Below, piece by piece: positions 1 through 10,132 of a stretch of 64,000 nt of DNA. Each line of letters begins with the position of its first letter. The stretch's first letter is position 1. The DNA comes from Meandrina meandrites. Lineage: Eukaryota > Cnidaria > Anthozoa > Scleractinia > Meandrinidae. A program made the translations under genes and the position numbers. Below the pieces are notes generated by a model. The model saw nothing but the letters and a program-made list of their open reading frames with translations, had not been told where the DNA came from and did no database searches. Location: positions 28,042,939 through 28,106,938 of the forward strand of contig OY855911.1 in NCBI GenBank assembly GCA_963693305.1, written 5' to 3'.

Positions 1-1011
1 GTCTGGGAACGAGTGTACAGCGGTAATCCTTATGAGAATTCAAAATGGCGGACGAAAACACGGAAATAGAGTAAATATGTAGCTTACTGATAAAAGTAAA
101 TGTTTACTGTTACTTAATTAGATTATTTTTAACGTTAGGTTGCCTTTTGCAGTGTAATTAGAAGATATGCTTTTTTAAGCGTATGAAGTGTAGAGCCCAA
201 CATCGTTGTCAGGGATGGCGATAATGGATGGTGCTTACACAAATAAGGCAGAGTTAACAGAGTTAAATAAGGCAGTCGTATAGGAAACTAAATAAAAAGC
301 AAATTTATTCAAATACTTCAGTGTGAAGATCTGCTTAACTAGCTAATAATTACCATTGAACAACGTTAGCAGATTATCTTGTTTGTGCGAATACAAATTT
401 GCTTCCTAATAACCCAACAGATTAACGCAAAGTAACATTAGGAAATACAAGTTACATTATATATTTGTATCGAAGAAAATAGTAAACAGTATAGAAATGA
501 AACATGGACAGAACTTTTAAATGCTTCATTTTAGTCAATTGTCTTCTTTGGAACGCCCTGAAGAACATGGTAAAATACGAAGGATACAAAGTTTACCAAC
601 CGGAACCCAGGTTGAAATTACTTTTCTTTGTCGTAAATAACATTTTCCTTCTTGGACAATGTTCTTCATTTCATTTAATCTACACAATCACGCGCTGGCA
701 CATCACGTTGTTCGTGTTTGCTATGTTCCTTCATATTTCCGGCTGGGATCTCTACGTTGGCAGCACTATTGTTGGCGGTCCCTTGCTGTCTTGAGTCACA
801 TTAAGACCACTGTTTACGCTGCATCAATCACATCCAAGAGAAACTGATCCAATAGCCAACGTTCAAGTTAAAATCATGTAAAACCATTCAATAAATCCTA
901 AACCTATCCTGCTGATCGAGTGTTCAGAATTAGTTTCCAGACCCTTTTCCGTGATTTCGTCCGCCATTTTGAATTCTTATACGGATTACCGCTGTACAGT
1001 CGTTCCCAGAC
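1..1011. mobile_element. DNA transposon or MITE with ~67-bp terminal inverted repeats (left edge may be cut)
   Basis: The first ~67 bases (starting GTCTGGGAACGA) recur inverted at about 945-1011 with only about five differences, so the interval is bounded by long inverted repeats. Both ends contain the motif AAAATGGCGGA. The interior is AT-rich. Its longest frame (504-794, 96 codons) is hydrophobic with perhaps two membrane-like stretches and shows no transposase motif I recognise. The element is therefore probably non-autonomous. A target-site duplication cannot be judged because the left boundary coincides with the window edge. Confidence 0.75.
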
Positions 1012-1053
1012 TCCCGTTCCCGGTTCCCCGTTCCCCGTTCCCCGTTCCCGGTA
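1012..1053. repeat. Short (GTTCCCC)n-like tandem repeat
   Basis: Directly after the right inverted repeat, about five copies of a CCCGTTCCC/CCCCGTTCC unit follow one another. This could be a local expansion of the terminal GTTCCC motif of the neighbouring element. Confidence 0.6.
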
Positions 1054-2440
1054 TTAGTAACACCCTGGGAAGTATCACGAAAGCCGCCATTCTCGCGCAC
1101 TGATTGGCCTTGTTATTCGAGAAGGTGTTGCAAGCTTCATGTGGGCGGCGTTTGTTTGCATTGCAAGATATTTTTTAAGCGCTGTTTTCTGAAATAAATT
1201 TTTCGCTTTGAACGCGACACTTTAAAGAGCTACAACTCCAAAGGAATTTGCCCCTTCTACGTCAAATTTGGCGAGCAGCTAGTTTAACATGTTAAGAACA
1301 AAAACGTGTCGGCGATTTTTTTATTTTTGTATACTTTTTCTACTGGAGCGATTTTTGTATGATCACTCCTGTTTGTTTTAGCCCTATTTGCGAAATGTCT
1401 TGTATCTTTTTATTGCAATTGAATATGACAAAACGCCGACACATTTTCTTAGCGCTTGGGGTCCGGAAACCAAAGAACAAATCAAATTAGCGAAATACAA
1501 AATTCGCTTTGACTTGTAGCCTTCAAAAGGCGACTCAGGCGCTCGTGTTTCGAGGTTCCTAAAAGATTGACATTTCATTCTACTACAAAATGTTTTTTAT
1601 AGATTGAAAGCCAGGTCAATAAGCTTTAATTTGATATAGGGTTTTAGCTGTCTACAATTTATTCCGACCGCGTTATATCGTTTAGACCCGAGACACCCCC
1701 AAAGGTATACGGTAACCTTAATAACTGACTAACTTGCATTTGTAAGCAATAAAATGTAATTGTTAACTTTATTTCTATTGTTTTTCTGCTGTCACTGAAG
1801 AGGCAAAACAGATCTGTTTTCTTTTCTGTATGTAATACGAGCATATGAACGATTTAGAGTCAGTTGAACAGCGCGCTCGGCCCAAAGCGAATGTGTGGCT
1901 TTCTAGCCAGCGTTTTATGGAATAACTACGCAGAGGATAACCAGCTTGACCGAAAAAGTTCTTGGTGAGTATCGAGTGGTCCCTTTTCTCTGTCGATTAA
2001 GAAGCCTTAAGCAGTTTGAGCGGCGTTTGATGTAAATATCGTGTTCAACTTTTCAGCTGGCCGGGACGATGGGATGTAAAAAACACGCGTTATTCAAGGT
2101 CATTCAGGTGGTGTATTACGGTATATTTTATGCAGCTGCCTCAAATTGTAAGTACAGTGTAAATAGTCTTTTGTGTAGCTCTCACCTGCATGAGAATAAT
2201 ACCATTCGACGAGGTTTTCGTTAGCTGGAGGATACCATTCATGAACACGTATTTTCATTGTTCGCTGAATCCGAACGAAACAAAATCGGAAATGAAAAGA
2301 GACCATTCATTCGACCTCGAAAAGATATTAGCAGATCATTTTGATCCATAAGGCATTGACCTGATATAATTACAAAAATAGATCAACGAATAAAAGCCCG
2401 CATTTTATTTTGCAACTGTAACGGTAAACGGACGGCACAG
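1054..2440. other. No gene recognised
   Basis: Frames in this stretch are short (at most 68 codons) and none shows a domain, a splice-site arrangement or a coding-like composition I could support. I see nothing beyond AT-rich single-copy-looking sequence. Confidence 0.5.
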
Positions 2441-2445
2441 TTTAA

Positions 2446-2793
2446 GGCTGGTTTTCACTAGCGCATAAGCATAAGCATAAGCATAAGCATAAGAAATTAA
2501 GAAGCAAGTGAGAACACCAGGACATAAGCATTAGAGCATACGCAGGCGCAGTAACAACAAAATTCCTCGATACCAGCTTTCCTCAACTACAATCAAGATG
2601 GCGGATTATAACCCTTATGCTTATTTCACTCGCGTTCGCACTACGACATAAGCACAACATAAGCATAACATAAGCACAAGAAGAACGAACATTGTTCGTT
2701 CTTCTTGTGCTTATGTTATGCTTATGCCGTGGGTGTTCTCACTTTCTTATGCCAGTGTTTGTGCTTATGTTTATGCGCTAGTGAAAACCAGCC
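2446..2793. mobile_element. 348-bp MITE with CATAAG-rich inverted repeats and TTTAA target duplication
   Basis: The element begins GGCTGGTTTTCACTAGCGCA and ends with its reverse complement, each followed inward by tandem CATAAG/CTTATG units. TTTAA flanks both ends (2441-2445 and 2794-2798), consistent with a 5-bp target duplication or a TTAA-type target. A perfect 33-bp hairpin with a 3-base loop lies in the right half (2658-2726). No coding frame is present, so it would depend on a transposase supplied elsewhere. Confidence 0.8.
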
Positions 2794-2823
2794 TTTAAAG
2801 ATTTAAATTCAGGCGCGCGTGTG

Positions 2824-5641
2824 CTACCCTTGCATCAGGAACCCGGCCAGACCGGGGAAAACCGGGGTCAAAGCCTGGTCTGAAAGCCGGGGTGAGCCCG
2901 GCCATAAGCCGAGCTTTGGCCAGGCTGGCCAGGGGATAAAAAAACCGGGGAAGCCGGGGCCACTGGGCCAGCCCGGCCTGGCCAGACCAGGGAAACCAGG
3001 GTCAAGGCTTGGCCTGAAAGCCAGGCTTTGGCCAGACTGGCCAAGGAATATACGTATGCTAACCAAGAAATTTAACATGTGCTTAATTTACAATCTTTTT
3101 CTGACTTTACCGTAATATTTATAGAAAATTGGAATACACATTCAGTACATAATGCATATAACGAGCACATTGAATGTAATCAGAACTTAATTGGTTATTA
3201 AAAAAGCAAAATTTAAAAAAAATTGTTATTATAAAAACAGGAACATAAATTTCAAAATTAATAAATGGAATGCAATTTACAACTGACAGTCTGAAGGGAC
3301 GGTTTGTATACATAGAAACACACAGCCATTCAGAACAGTTTGAATTTTTTTATTAACAGATGCCTTTCGTTGACATTTAAATTCATCACTTGAAAACTGT
3401 GGCTATTATGTTTTCTGACTCAGACAAGGAAAAACAGACTTAGCTGCTGGCTGATGAGATGTACATGAAAAAGTTCTGCCCTTTTTACAGTTTGGCTTGT
3501 CAGTTTAGGTTTCCTTGTTCTTCTTTTGCCTGTAAAAAAAAATTAAATGTATTCCCGATTAACCTCTTGGTATTTTAGTAACTGTGTTGATTTGGTATTG
3601 TTATTACTTGTGCTCATGAACTTTATTGCACGTGAACAGTAATAGGTTACAGTCAGCTTACAAGATCTGAGCGGCAACAAGAAAATGTCGGATACATGTA
3701 AGTCTGTTCTGGGAAATTTACACAAAAAAAAAATCCACAATACACAACAGTCTTATAATTTACACCCTGGTGAAGCCTATCAGCTGCTTGGAGTCAATTT
3801 GAATTCGGTTATATTACATGTAATTACTCCTGAACGAAATTATAAAATGAAGACTGTTGTAATTGACATCACACTCGGGTCGAATTTAGTGACATTCGTT
3901 AAGAATGCTGCCAAACATATGCAACGCTGTCGTGCAAATAAAGTGTTTTGCTTCTTTAAAAGTCAAGCCTCCAGTTCCATGAAAGTCCAGCTGTTTTTTT
4001 TTTGGAGAAATAATTGTAAGCTTTAAGTTCGTACTCACCGAGCGCGAAGCACTTTGAAAACGGCTTCCCCCACTGTGTCATGACGTTGTATATTTTAGAA
4101 ACAAGGTCTTTGATCAGCTCCAAGAATCGCAAACTTTAGAACTGTTCGCCTTTAACAAAGCACAATCTGTTCTCTGTAATTACTGTAGGCGAAACACAAT
4201 TACTGACTCTCCAGTTTAGAATCGTTTAGAATACAAAACAATCTCACGAGCCCATCAACAGCAGCAGAATTCAAAACAACGGCGCCAAAAGGAGAATGAA
4301 CAACGAAACAACATGCCAATAGTCACGTGGGATAATTTGCGTAACATGATTGGTTTCTCGACGAATTCCGCTGGAGAGTTTAACTGCGGTCTCAATAATA
4401 ATGGAGGCGCGGTCGCAAGGTGATCGATCAGAATCAAGCAAGAAGGTTTCTGTCGGTTTCTGTTCTTTGCGATCGCATTCTGGCGAAGTTGTCGAGGCTA
4501 AAAAGAAATAAATGGTCAGAATGAAACACATATCAGGTGGTCAGTTTATCTCCAAAGTCTTATTTCATTTACGGTGCAGAAGATACTGAGGTGAGAATGC
4601 AAAATGGACTCTTCGGTAGGAAAACATCGAGCGAATTGCTCGTTTTCCTACCGAAAGATTATCCTTATCAGTGTTGTAAAATTCTTTGTTATCAAGTAAC
4701 CTTAGTAAGCAAATATGCTTTTGTTGCAGAATGCTCATTATTTACTTTTAGAAATTTGAATTCTAGAAATCCCAAGAATTCCTTGGAATATTCCCAGAAA
4801 GCTGAATTTATGTCGCATTTAGGGAATTGGTAGAATATTAGCACAACTGAAATCCTGCAGAATTTGGATATGAAATGTTCAGTTAGACTGCATGGCACTA
4901 CACTAAACGAACGATTTAAGTACACAAGTAGAATGCAACACTACACCACCGAGTACAAGATGTTTTACATTAATTCTGATTTTATTCAAAGTTTTCGGTT
5001 AGTCACCTGAAAAATTATGAACAACATGTTAACATTTCAATAAAATGCAAATAAATTATTTTTGTATTAAGATTTTACGAACATTCCTGCTTCCAAGTAT
5101 CAATTTTAACTTCAAATACAGTTGATGATTTAACTTTCAAATGGAATTGTATGCTTTCCGATGGAAAGAAATCACAATTTATAAATGATTTTTGACTTTA
5201 AGAGATGACAAGGCTCGTCTTTCCAGGGCAATACACCCAAAAATGCTTGGCTTTTGCAGACTGGAAAGAAAGAAAGAAATAGCCTGGCACGAAGGAAGCC
5301 AGTCTTTTTGGCCGAGGGTTGCCAACAAAGTCTGGCCTATTATTGTAAATAACATGTCAAGAAAAGCCAGACTTTTGTGGCCAGGGTTACCACAAAAGCT
5401 TGGCTATGGCCAGGCTAGCCAGGCTTTTGTGGCCAGGGTTACTGCAAAAGTTTGGCTATGGCCAGGCTAACCAGGCTTTTGTGGCCAGGGTTACCGCAAA
5501 AGCTTGGCTATGGCCAGCCTAGCCAGGCTTTACCAGGCCCTCACTTTCCTGGTAAGCTCGGCCTAAAACCCGGAAAGCCCGGCCTGGCCAGGCTTTGCCA
5601 GGCTGGCCGGGTTTTTGACCGGGCTCTTGATGCAAGGGTAG
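2824..5641. mobile_element. 2.8-kb element with inverted ends and GC-rich subterminal repeats
   Basis: The left end CTACCCTTGCATCAGGAACC recurs inverted at 5619-5641 with about three mismatches over 23 bases. Both ends continue inward as 200-330 bp of GC-rich GGCCAGGCT/CCGGGG units, while the middle is AT-rich. A hairpin with 14-bp arms lies at 4612-4655. The longest interior frame (3685-4026, 113 codons) matches no transposase I know. The symmetry supports one mobile unit, probably a non-autonomous foldback-like DNA element. No clear target duplication was found. Confidence 0.6.
5366..5530. repeat. 52-bp tandem repeat, about three copies
   Basis: Copies begin at 5366, 5418 and 5470, each a GCCAGGCTTTTGTGGCCAGG-type unit followed by CCACAAAAGCTTGGCTATGG. 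Each unit can form a CTTTTGTGG/CCACAAAAG hairpin. The array is the right subterminal part of the 2.8-kb element. Confidence 0.75.
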
Positions 5642-5899
5642 ATAACCTCTGGATCATTTCTGATCTGTTTCTTGATGCACGTAACCTTTCATAATGGTCT
5701 TTGTGTCAGTTACTTTCTGGCAAAGTATAATCTTGTGTTCAGGTCAGAAGGTCATGAGAGACGTTAAAACTATAAGCATGATAAGGAGTCGAGAAAACGA
5801 TCCCACGAAAAATTGTCTAAACATGATCGGATATCTGGCAATTAATTATTTATTTCCGGTTTCGTAAATCATTTTTTACAACATTATTTTCATGTTGCT

Positions 5900-6548
5900 T
5901 CTGCCAGAAACATTTTTTGTGATTCATACTCCGATGAGAAACACAATAATTGCAGTTTGTTCAATTTATTTCCCTTTGAAGCATTTTCAGCCAAATGATT
6001 CGTTCATTTCCGTTTTCTGAACATCCCCATGACGGGACTGGTATAATCGAATTGCCTAAGTATTTTGTGCTTGTCGCCATGTTTGCAGAATACCGCATCT
6101 ATTTGTGACTCATACTCCGATGAGAAACAAAACAATTACGGCCGTTAAATTTAAGAGTTTTCTAAAACATCAACTACAAAGATGAGAAGAATTTTCGTAC
6201 TCGTTTCGACGCGATAATTATTTTGTGCTTGTCGCCATGGTTTCAGAATACCGCTCATGTGAGCAGTGCTTGCATTGGTTTTTGTGACTCATACTCCGAT
6301 GAGAAACAAAATAATTATGGCCGTTAGTTTTAAGATTTTTCTAAAACATCAACAACAAAGATGAGAAGAACTTTCGAAGTCGTTTCGACGCGATAATTAT
6401 TTTGTGCTTGTCGCCATGGTTGCAGAATACCGCTCATGTGAGCAGTGCTTGCATTGGTTTTTGTGACTCATACTCCGATGAGAAACAAAATAATTATGTC
6501 CGTTAGTTTTAAGATTTTTTCTAAAACATCAACAACAAAGATGAGACA
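5900..6548. repeat. ~179-bp tandem repeat, about 3.5 copies
   Basis: The phrase GACTCATACTCCGATGAGAA recurs at 5921 (one mismatch), 6107, 6286 and 6465, giving periods of 186, 179 and 179 bases. The last two full units are nearly identical and the first is more diverged. Units are non-coding in all frames. This is a small satellite-like array. Confidence 0.85.
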
Positions 6549-7390
6549 CACATCCCGTCTATCAAATAGAATTAATGGATAAATTATGTCTTTTATATTG
6601 ATGATATAAATGGCATTTACATCTGAAAAGACAATGAGTTCTAAAAATGTTTTGTTTAGAATTCAACCTGTTTAGCTGACATTTTCTATAAAAAATCGAC
6701 AAAAGGATTTGTGCTGAAATAGTTCAAGCTGCATTCGCGTTCAGATTTATTGATGTGTTCATCAGTTTTAATCTTGAGGTAAGTGACAAGTCCATTTTTA
6801 GTTATAAAGTAAACAAAATATTTTGTCTTAGACAAAAACAAGTAAAAAAACACTATTTTCATAAAGTAATTTTCCGGAATTTTCTGTTTAAGGGCACAAA
6901 CCACTTTTTTCGAGTAAAACTACTGGCTGGCAAAAGAGGACAGAAAATTAACATACCTGGCAGGAAAAGGTGAATAAATGTTCCTGGCTGGGAAACCAGG
7001 ACAAAAACAAACATTGCTGGCAAAAAAGGGTACAAAAATGTTCCTGGCTGGGAAAAAGTCAGAACATTATGGATGCTGGCTGGCGAAAACGGCTATTAAA
7101 TAATTGCTAGCTGGCTCTGAAGAGCGGATATTTTTTTCCCACGGTAGTTAAAAATTAACTGAAAATGCCTTTGCGCATGCCCATTTATCATGTAGGCCAC
7201 TAATGAATGGATTTTGATAATGACCTTCGTTGGGTACTTCTGAGTGAAATTCGAACAATGATGACCTATCTTAGATCTCCAGAAATGGTTGAAACGTAGG
7301 TCGAGTTTTCGTTTATAAACACGATTTTAACTCTTTCATTTGAACTGTAATACATTATATTGACTTTTTCTTTATTTCTGATGGTTTTAG
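6549..7390. other. No gene; degenerate GGCTGGCAAAA-type repeats at 6915-7090
   Basis: Between about 6915 and 7090 a short phrase resembling CCTGGCTGGGAAA recurs five or six times with poor spacing. The rest is AT-rich and has no supported coding frame. Confidence 0.45.
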
Positions 7391-7521
7391 ATACATCTGT
7401 CAGGCAAGTTGATGAAACGCTTCGTCCTGACGAGTACCTCAAAATGGCGGCGAACATGAAGATCGTCGAAATTTGGCAAGTTTGCACAGCTATAAATAAT
7501 TCAATAAGACGAGACCACAAG
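7391..7521 (+). other. Possible orphan exon
   Basis: A polypyrimidine tract and AG (7389-7390) precede 131 bases that stay open in one frame (43 codons plus two bases) and end at AAG before GTTTCT. The peptide contains the phrase RPDEYLKMAANMKIVEIWQV, which has coding-like composition but matches no family I recognise. It contains an internal AAAATGGCGGC, so it could instead be a promoter or 5' exon. I found no partner exons nearby. Treat it as a weak candidate. Confidence 0.2.
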
Positions 7522-8277
7522 GTTTCTTTCTGTAGTGACATTGTCTTATGTATCAACTTTTTGGCTGCGTTGGTTTGATTCAAATAGACCGTCTCACTTT
7601 TTCAAACATAAAGTTTGAATCTGATCCGTTTTCGCGTGTTTCATCAAGGTGTGTGATAGGAGTGTCGTTAATGTCCTGCTGCTGGCTTGATTTGAACTCA
7701 ATGTTCATGAAAGTCGGTGTGATAAATCAAAGAGACATAATATAACTGGTTGTGGTGTTTGTTTGGTATAGAAGTTATTCGTTTTTGTTAAATTCATCTT
7801 GAAAGTTGTGGTAAATTTAAGCCCTGACAGTGGTTGTTACGGGCGCTTGTTTAGGTGAACCGAAAATCCTTAAAAACTCGAAAAAAATAAATGATCTGGT
7901 CAAGCGCATTGCGGTTTTATTATAAGTACATGAAAGTCTTGCAGCACACAAGAAATAAGCGAAATACGACATTTATGTATATTTTTTTCTCTATTGAAAT
8001 AAACATTTTTCAAAAAAAAAAAAAAGAAGCGAAATCTATTTTTCAAGCCAGATCGACCAGACCGAAATTACAGAGACCGTCTCTTAACATTTCAATGCAA
8101 TTATAAATTTTGGCTGTTCGAAACTCTGTGAAAAGCCATGACAAAGCCCCTTTAAAGACCAATACAAAAAACCTACCTATATCAGCGTGTGATAAACCTT
8201 TCTTTGACTTCTTTATTATCGTTATTTTCTCCGTAACATGAAGGAACTAAAATTATTGCTAATAGCTACTGTGCCTA

Positions 8278-8700
8278 GGAGGCACGGTAACCTCATGTGT
8301 TAGTTAGCTGGGTTCCAGGTCGAGCGGGCCGGGTTCGAGCCCTGGTCGGGTTCATTGTGCTGTGTTCTTCCTCGGGGCAAGACATTTTACTCTCCAGTGC
8401 CTGTCTCCATGTCGTAATTGGCAACCGGACGAAATAATGCTGAAAGTAGGGGGGAGGGGGGGGAGTAAACCTGCAATGGACTAGCAACCCATCCAGGGTG
8501 CATGGAGAGGGAGGGGGGTGGTGCTTCTCTCCACCAAGGTGTATAAATGGGTACCAGCGAATTAAATGCTGTGTGCTGGCGGATATAAACCCTGTGATGG
8601 ACTAGCATCCCATCCAAGGGGGAGTAGAAATACTCGTAGTCGCTTCATGCTGCTGAAACCGGTATAGCCTCCGGCCTGATGGGCCACTAGGCTCTAACAC
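8278..8700 (+). mobile_element. tRNA-headed SINE (coral-type), internally duplicated
   Basis: The head GGAGGCACGGTAACC followed by GGGTTCGAGCCCTGG (B-box) and the later phrases GATGGACTAGCATCCCATCC and GGGCCACTAGGCTC match the SINE at 31,329 in the same order. The ATGGACTAGCA phrase occurs twice (about 8476 and 8595), so this copy has an internal duplication of about 120 bp and is longer than its relative. The A-box is degraded. No function beyond retroposition is expected. Confidence 0.75.
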
Positions 8701-9982
8701 GACCTTGCCGTATTTTAGCTCTCGGATGAGGTGCTAAGTGCATTACAAATTAGCCCCTCTCCCCCCTCTCCGCCTCTAACAGTTTCTGGTACCCATGGAT
8801 TTATAATCCTGGAGGGGCTTGGAGCAGAGCGGTAATGTTCGGCACGATCATGACGATAGAGACAAAACGTACATTAGGCCACAGTGCTTCCCGACACGAT
8901 AGATCAGACATGACTTTCATTAGCCCACAGTGCTTATCCCCTTCAGCCAAACTGAGTATAAAGCTCTTTGAAAGCTATTTTGGTCGTTTTCTAAGATGTC
9001 TATTTTTACGTCTGAGTGAAAAAAGGCGTGTATAATCTAAAGTAGCTCGGCGTAGTGCAAATATAACATCGGCCGGAAAATGATTCTTGGGGATTGAAGG
9101 AACAGCAATTTTTAACTGGTCGAATATTTTCCACAAAAATTGCAATCATTTTTACCGTAAAACACTACTGCGGCTAGCAACTTTAGAACTAATGACAAAA
9201 CTAACCAATCGAAGCTCGAAGCGTGAGAGAAAAAAACCTCTTTGCTGTGATTGGCATCACAATACATCTTCGTTTGCTTCTTTTAAGAACTGACAACAAG
9301 CGCAATAGTAAACAAATTTGTTAGTTATGTACAACCTCTCTTCTAACAAACATAGCGGTTTTGTCTTGCAGTGCATCTTATTTAGAAACAAACGAAAGCA
9401 TATCAAATCGTACGTGACCGCATGTGTACGCTTTCTGCCCCCAGTAATTCGGAAAATGCCTTGGGCTGCTCGCTAATATCCCTGTTTCACTCGCTCAGGT
9501 AGTTCTTGGCTAACCACGCAATATCATCAGTTTTGTTGCCAGCGCTGCTTCAACGACAAACTAGAAAGGGAAGGTTATTAATTAACGCAAGACTGGTTTT
9601 TAAGTAAAACAAAAAAAGTTAATGGCCGTTTTCATTGTTTTCATTGGTTACTATTCACATTTACATGATATTCTATTCTAATGGAACGGCAGAAATTAAC
9701 TATAATATCAATGTGTATCCGGTTTGGAAAATATCACCTCTGAATCGTAACGAGCTCGAGAAGGTGGGCGAGCGAAACCTTGAGTCGATCAGTCGGTGGA
9801 GGAAGTCGAAAGAAGGTAAAAATTCTGATGAAAAGCTCATAAATTGATTTCTGTAAAGTTCCTGTCGTCTTTCTAAAATTGTGCCTTTTCAATTCATGAA
9901 ATAATCAGCCGTGGAATGCAAAAATTGGTAATTGCTGTGGACACCGCGAACATGCAGGGCGCGAGTTCACAATAAGCGAACA
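8701..9982. other. No gene recognised upstream of the first DOCK exon
   Basis: Short frames only. A frame ending before GTAAAA near 9815 could be a further upstream exon, but it has no convincing acceptor and an isoleucine/tyrosine-rich start. The promoter for the first DOCK exon should lie here. I see no clear TATA box. Confidence 0.4.
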
Positions 9983-10132
9983 ATGACGGAAAAATCGGAG
10001 AAGCATCGTGCCTTGCCACGACTAAAGATACCCAGCTTTCGTCGGAATTCTTCGCCTGAGACGTCCACACTTGAAGAAAGCAGCGAGGGCGATGAATCAT
10101 CTGGCACGGAGTCGCTACCGAAAGGACGAAAG
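9983..10132 (+). CDS. DOCK exon 1 (alternative first exon A)
   Basis: ATG at 9983 opens a 50-codon exon ending AAG before GTGAGC, phase 0. The peptide is serine-, glutamate- and basic-rich ([14 protein letters not shown]...), typical of a disordered leader. It is the first ATG in a frame that is open back to about 9932. It joins in frame to the run of phase-0 exons from 13,243. That it is used as a start is inferred from composition, donor and phase; no transcript is available. Confidence 0.6.

Noticed and set aside
2819..3115. Collagen-like 98-codon frame (PGKPGPLGQPG)
   Set aside because: It follows the GC-rich CCGGGG/GGCCAGG repeat of the 2.8-kb element. The opposite strand is open too, and there is no splice or start context.
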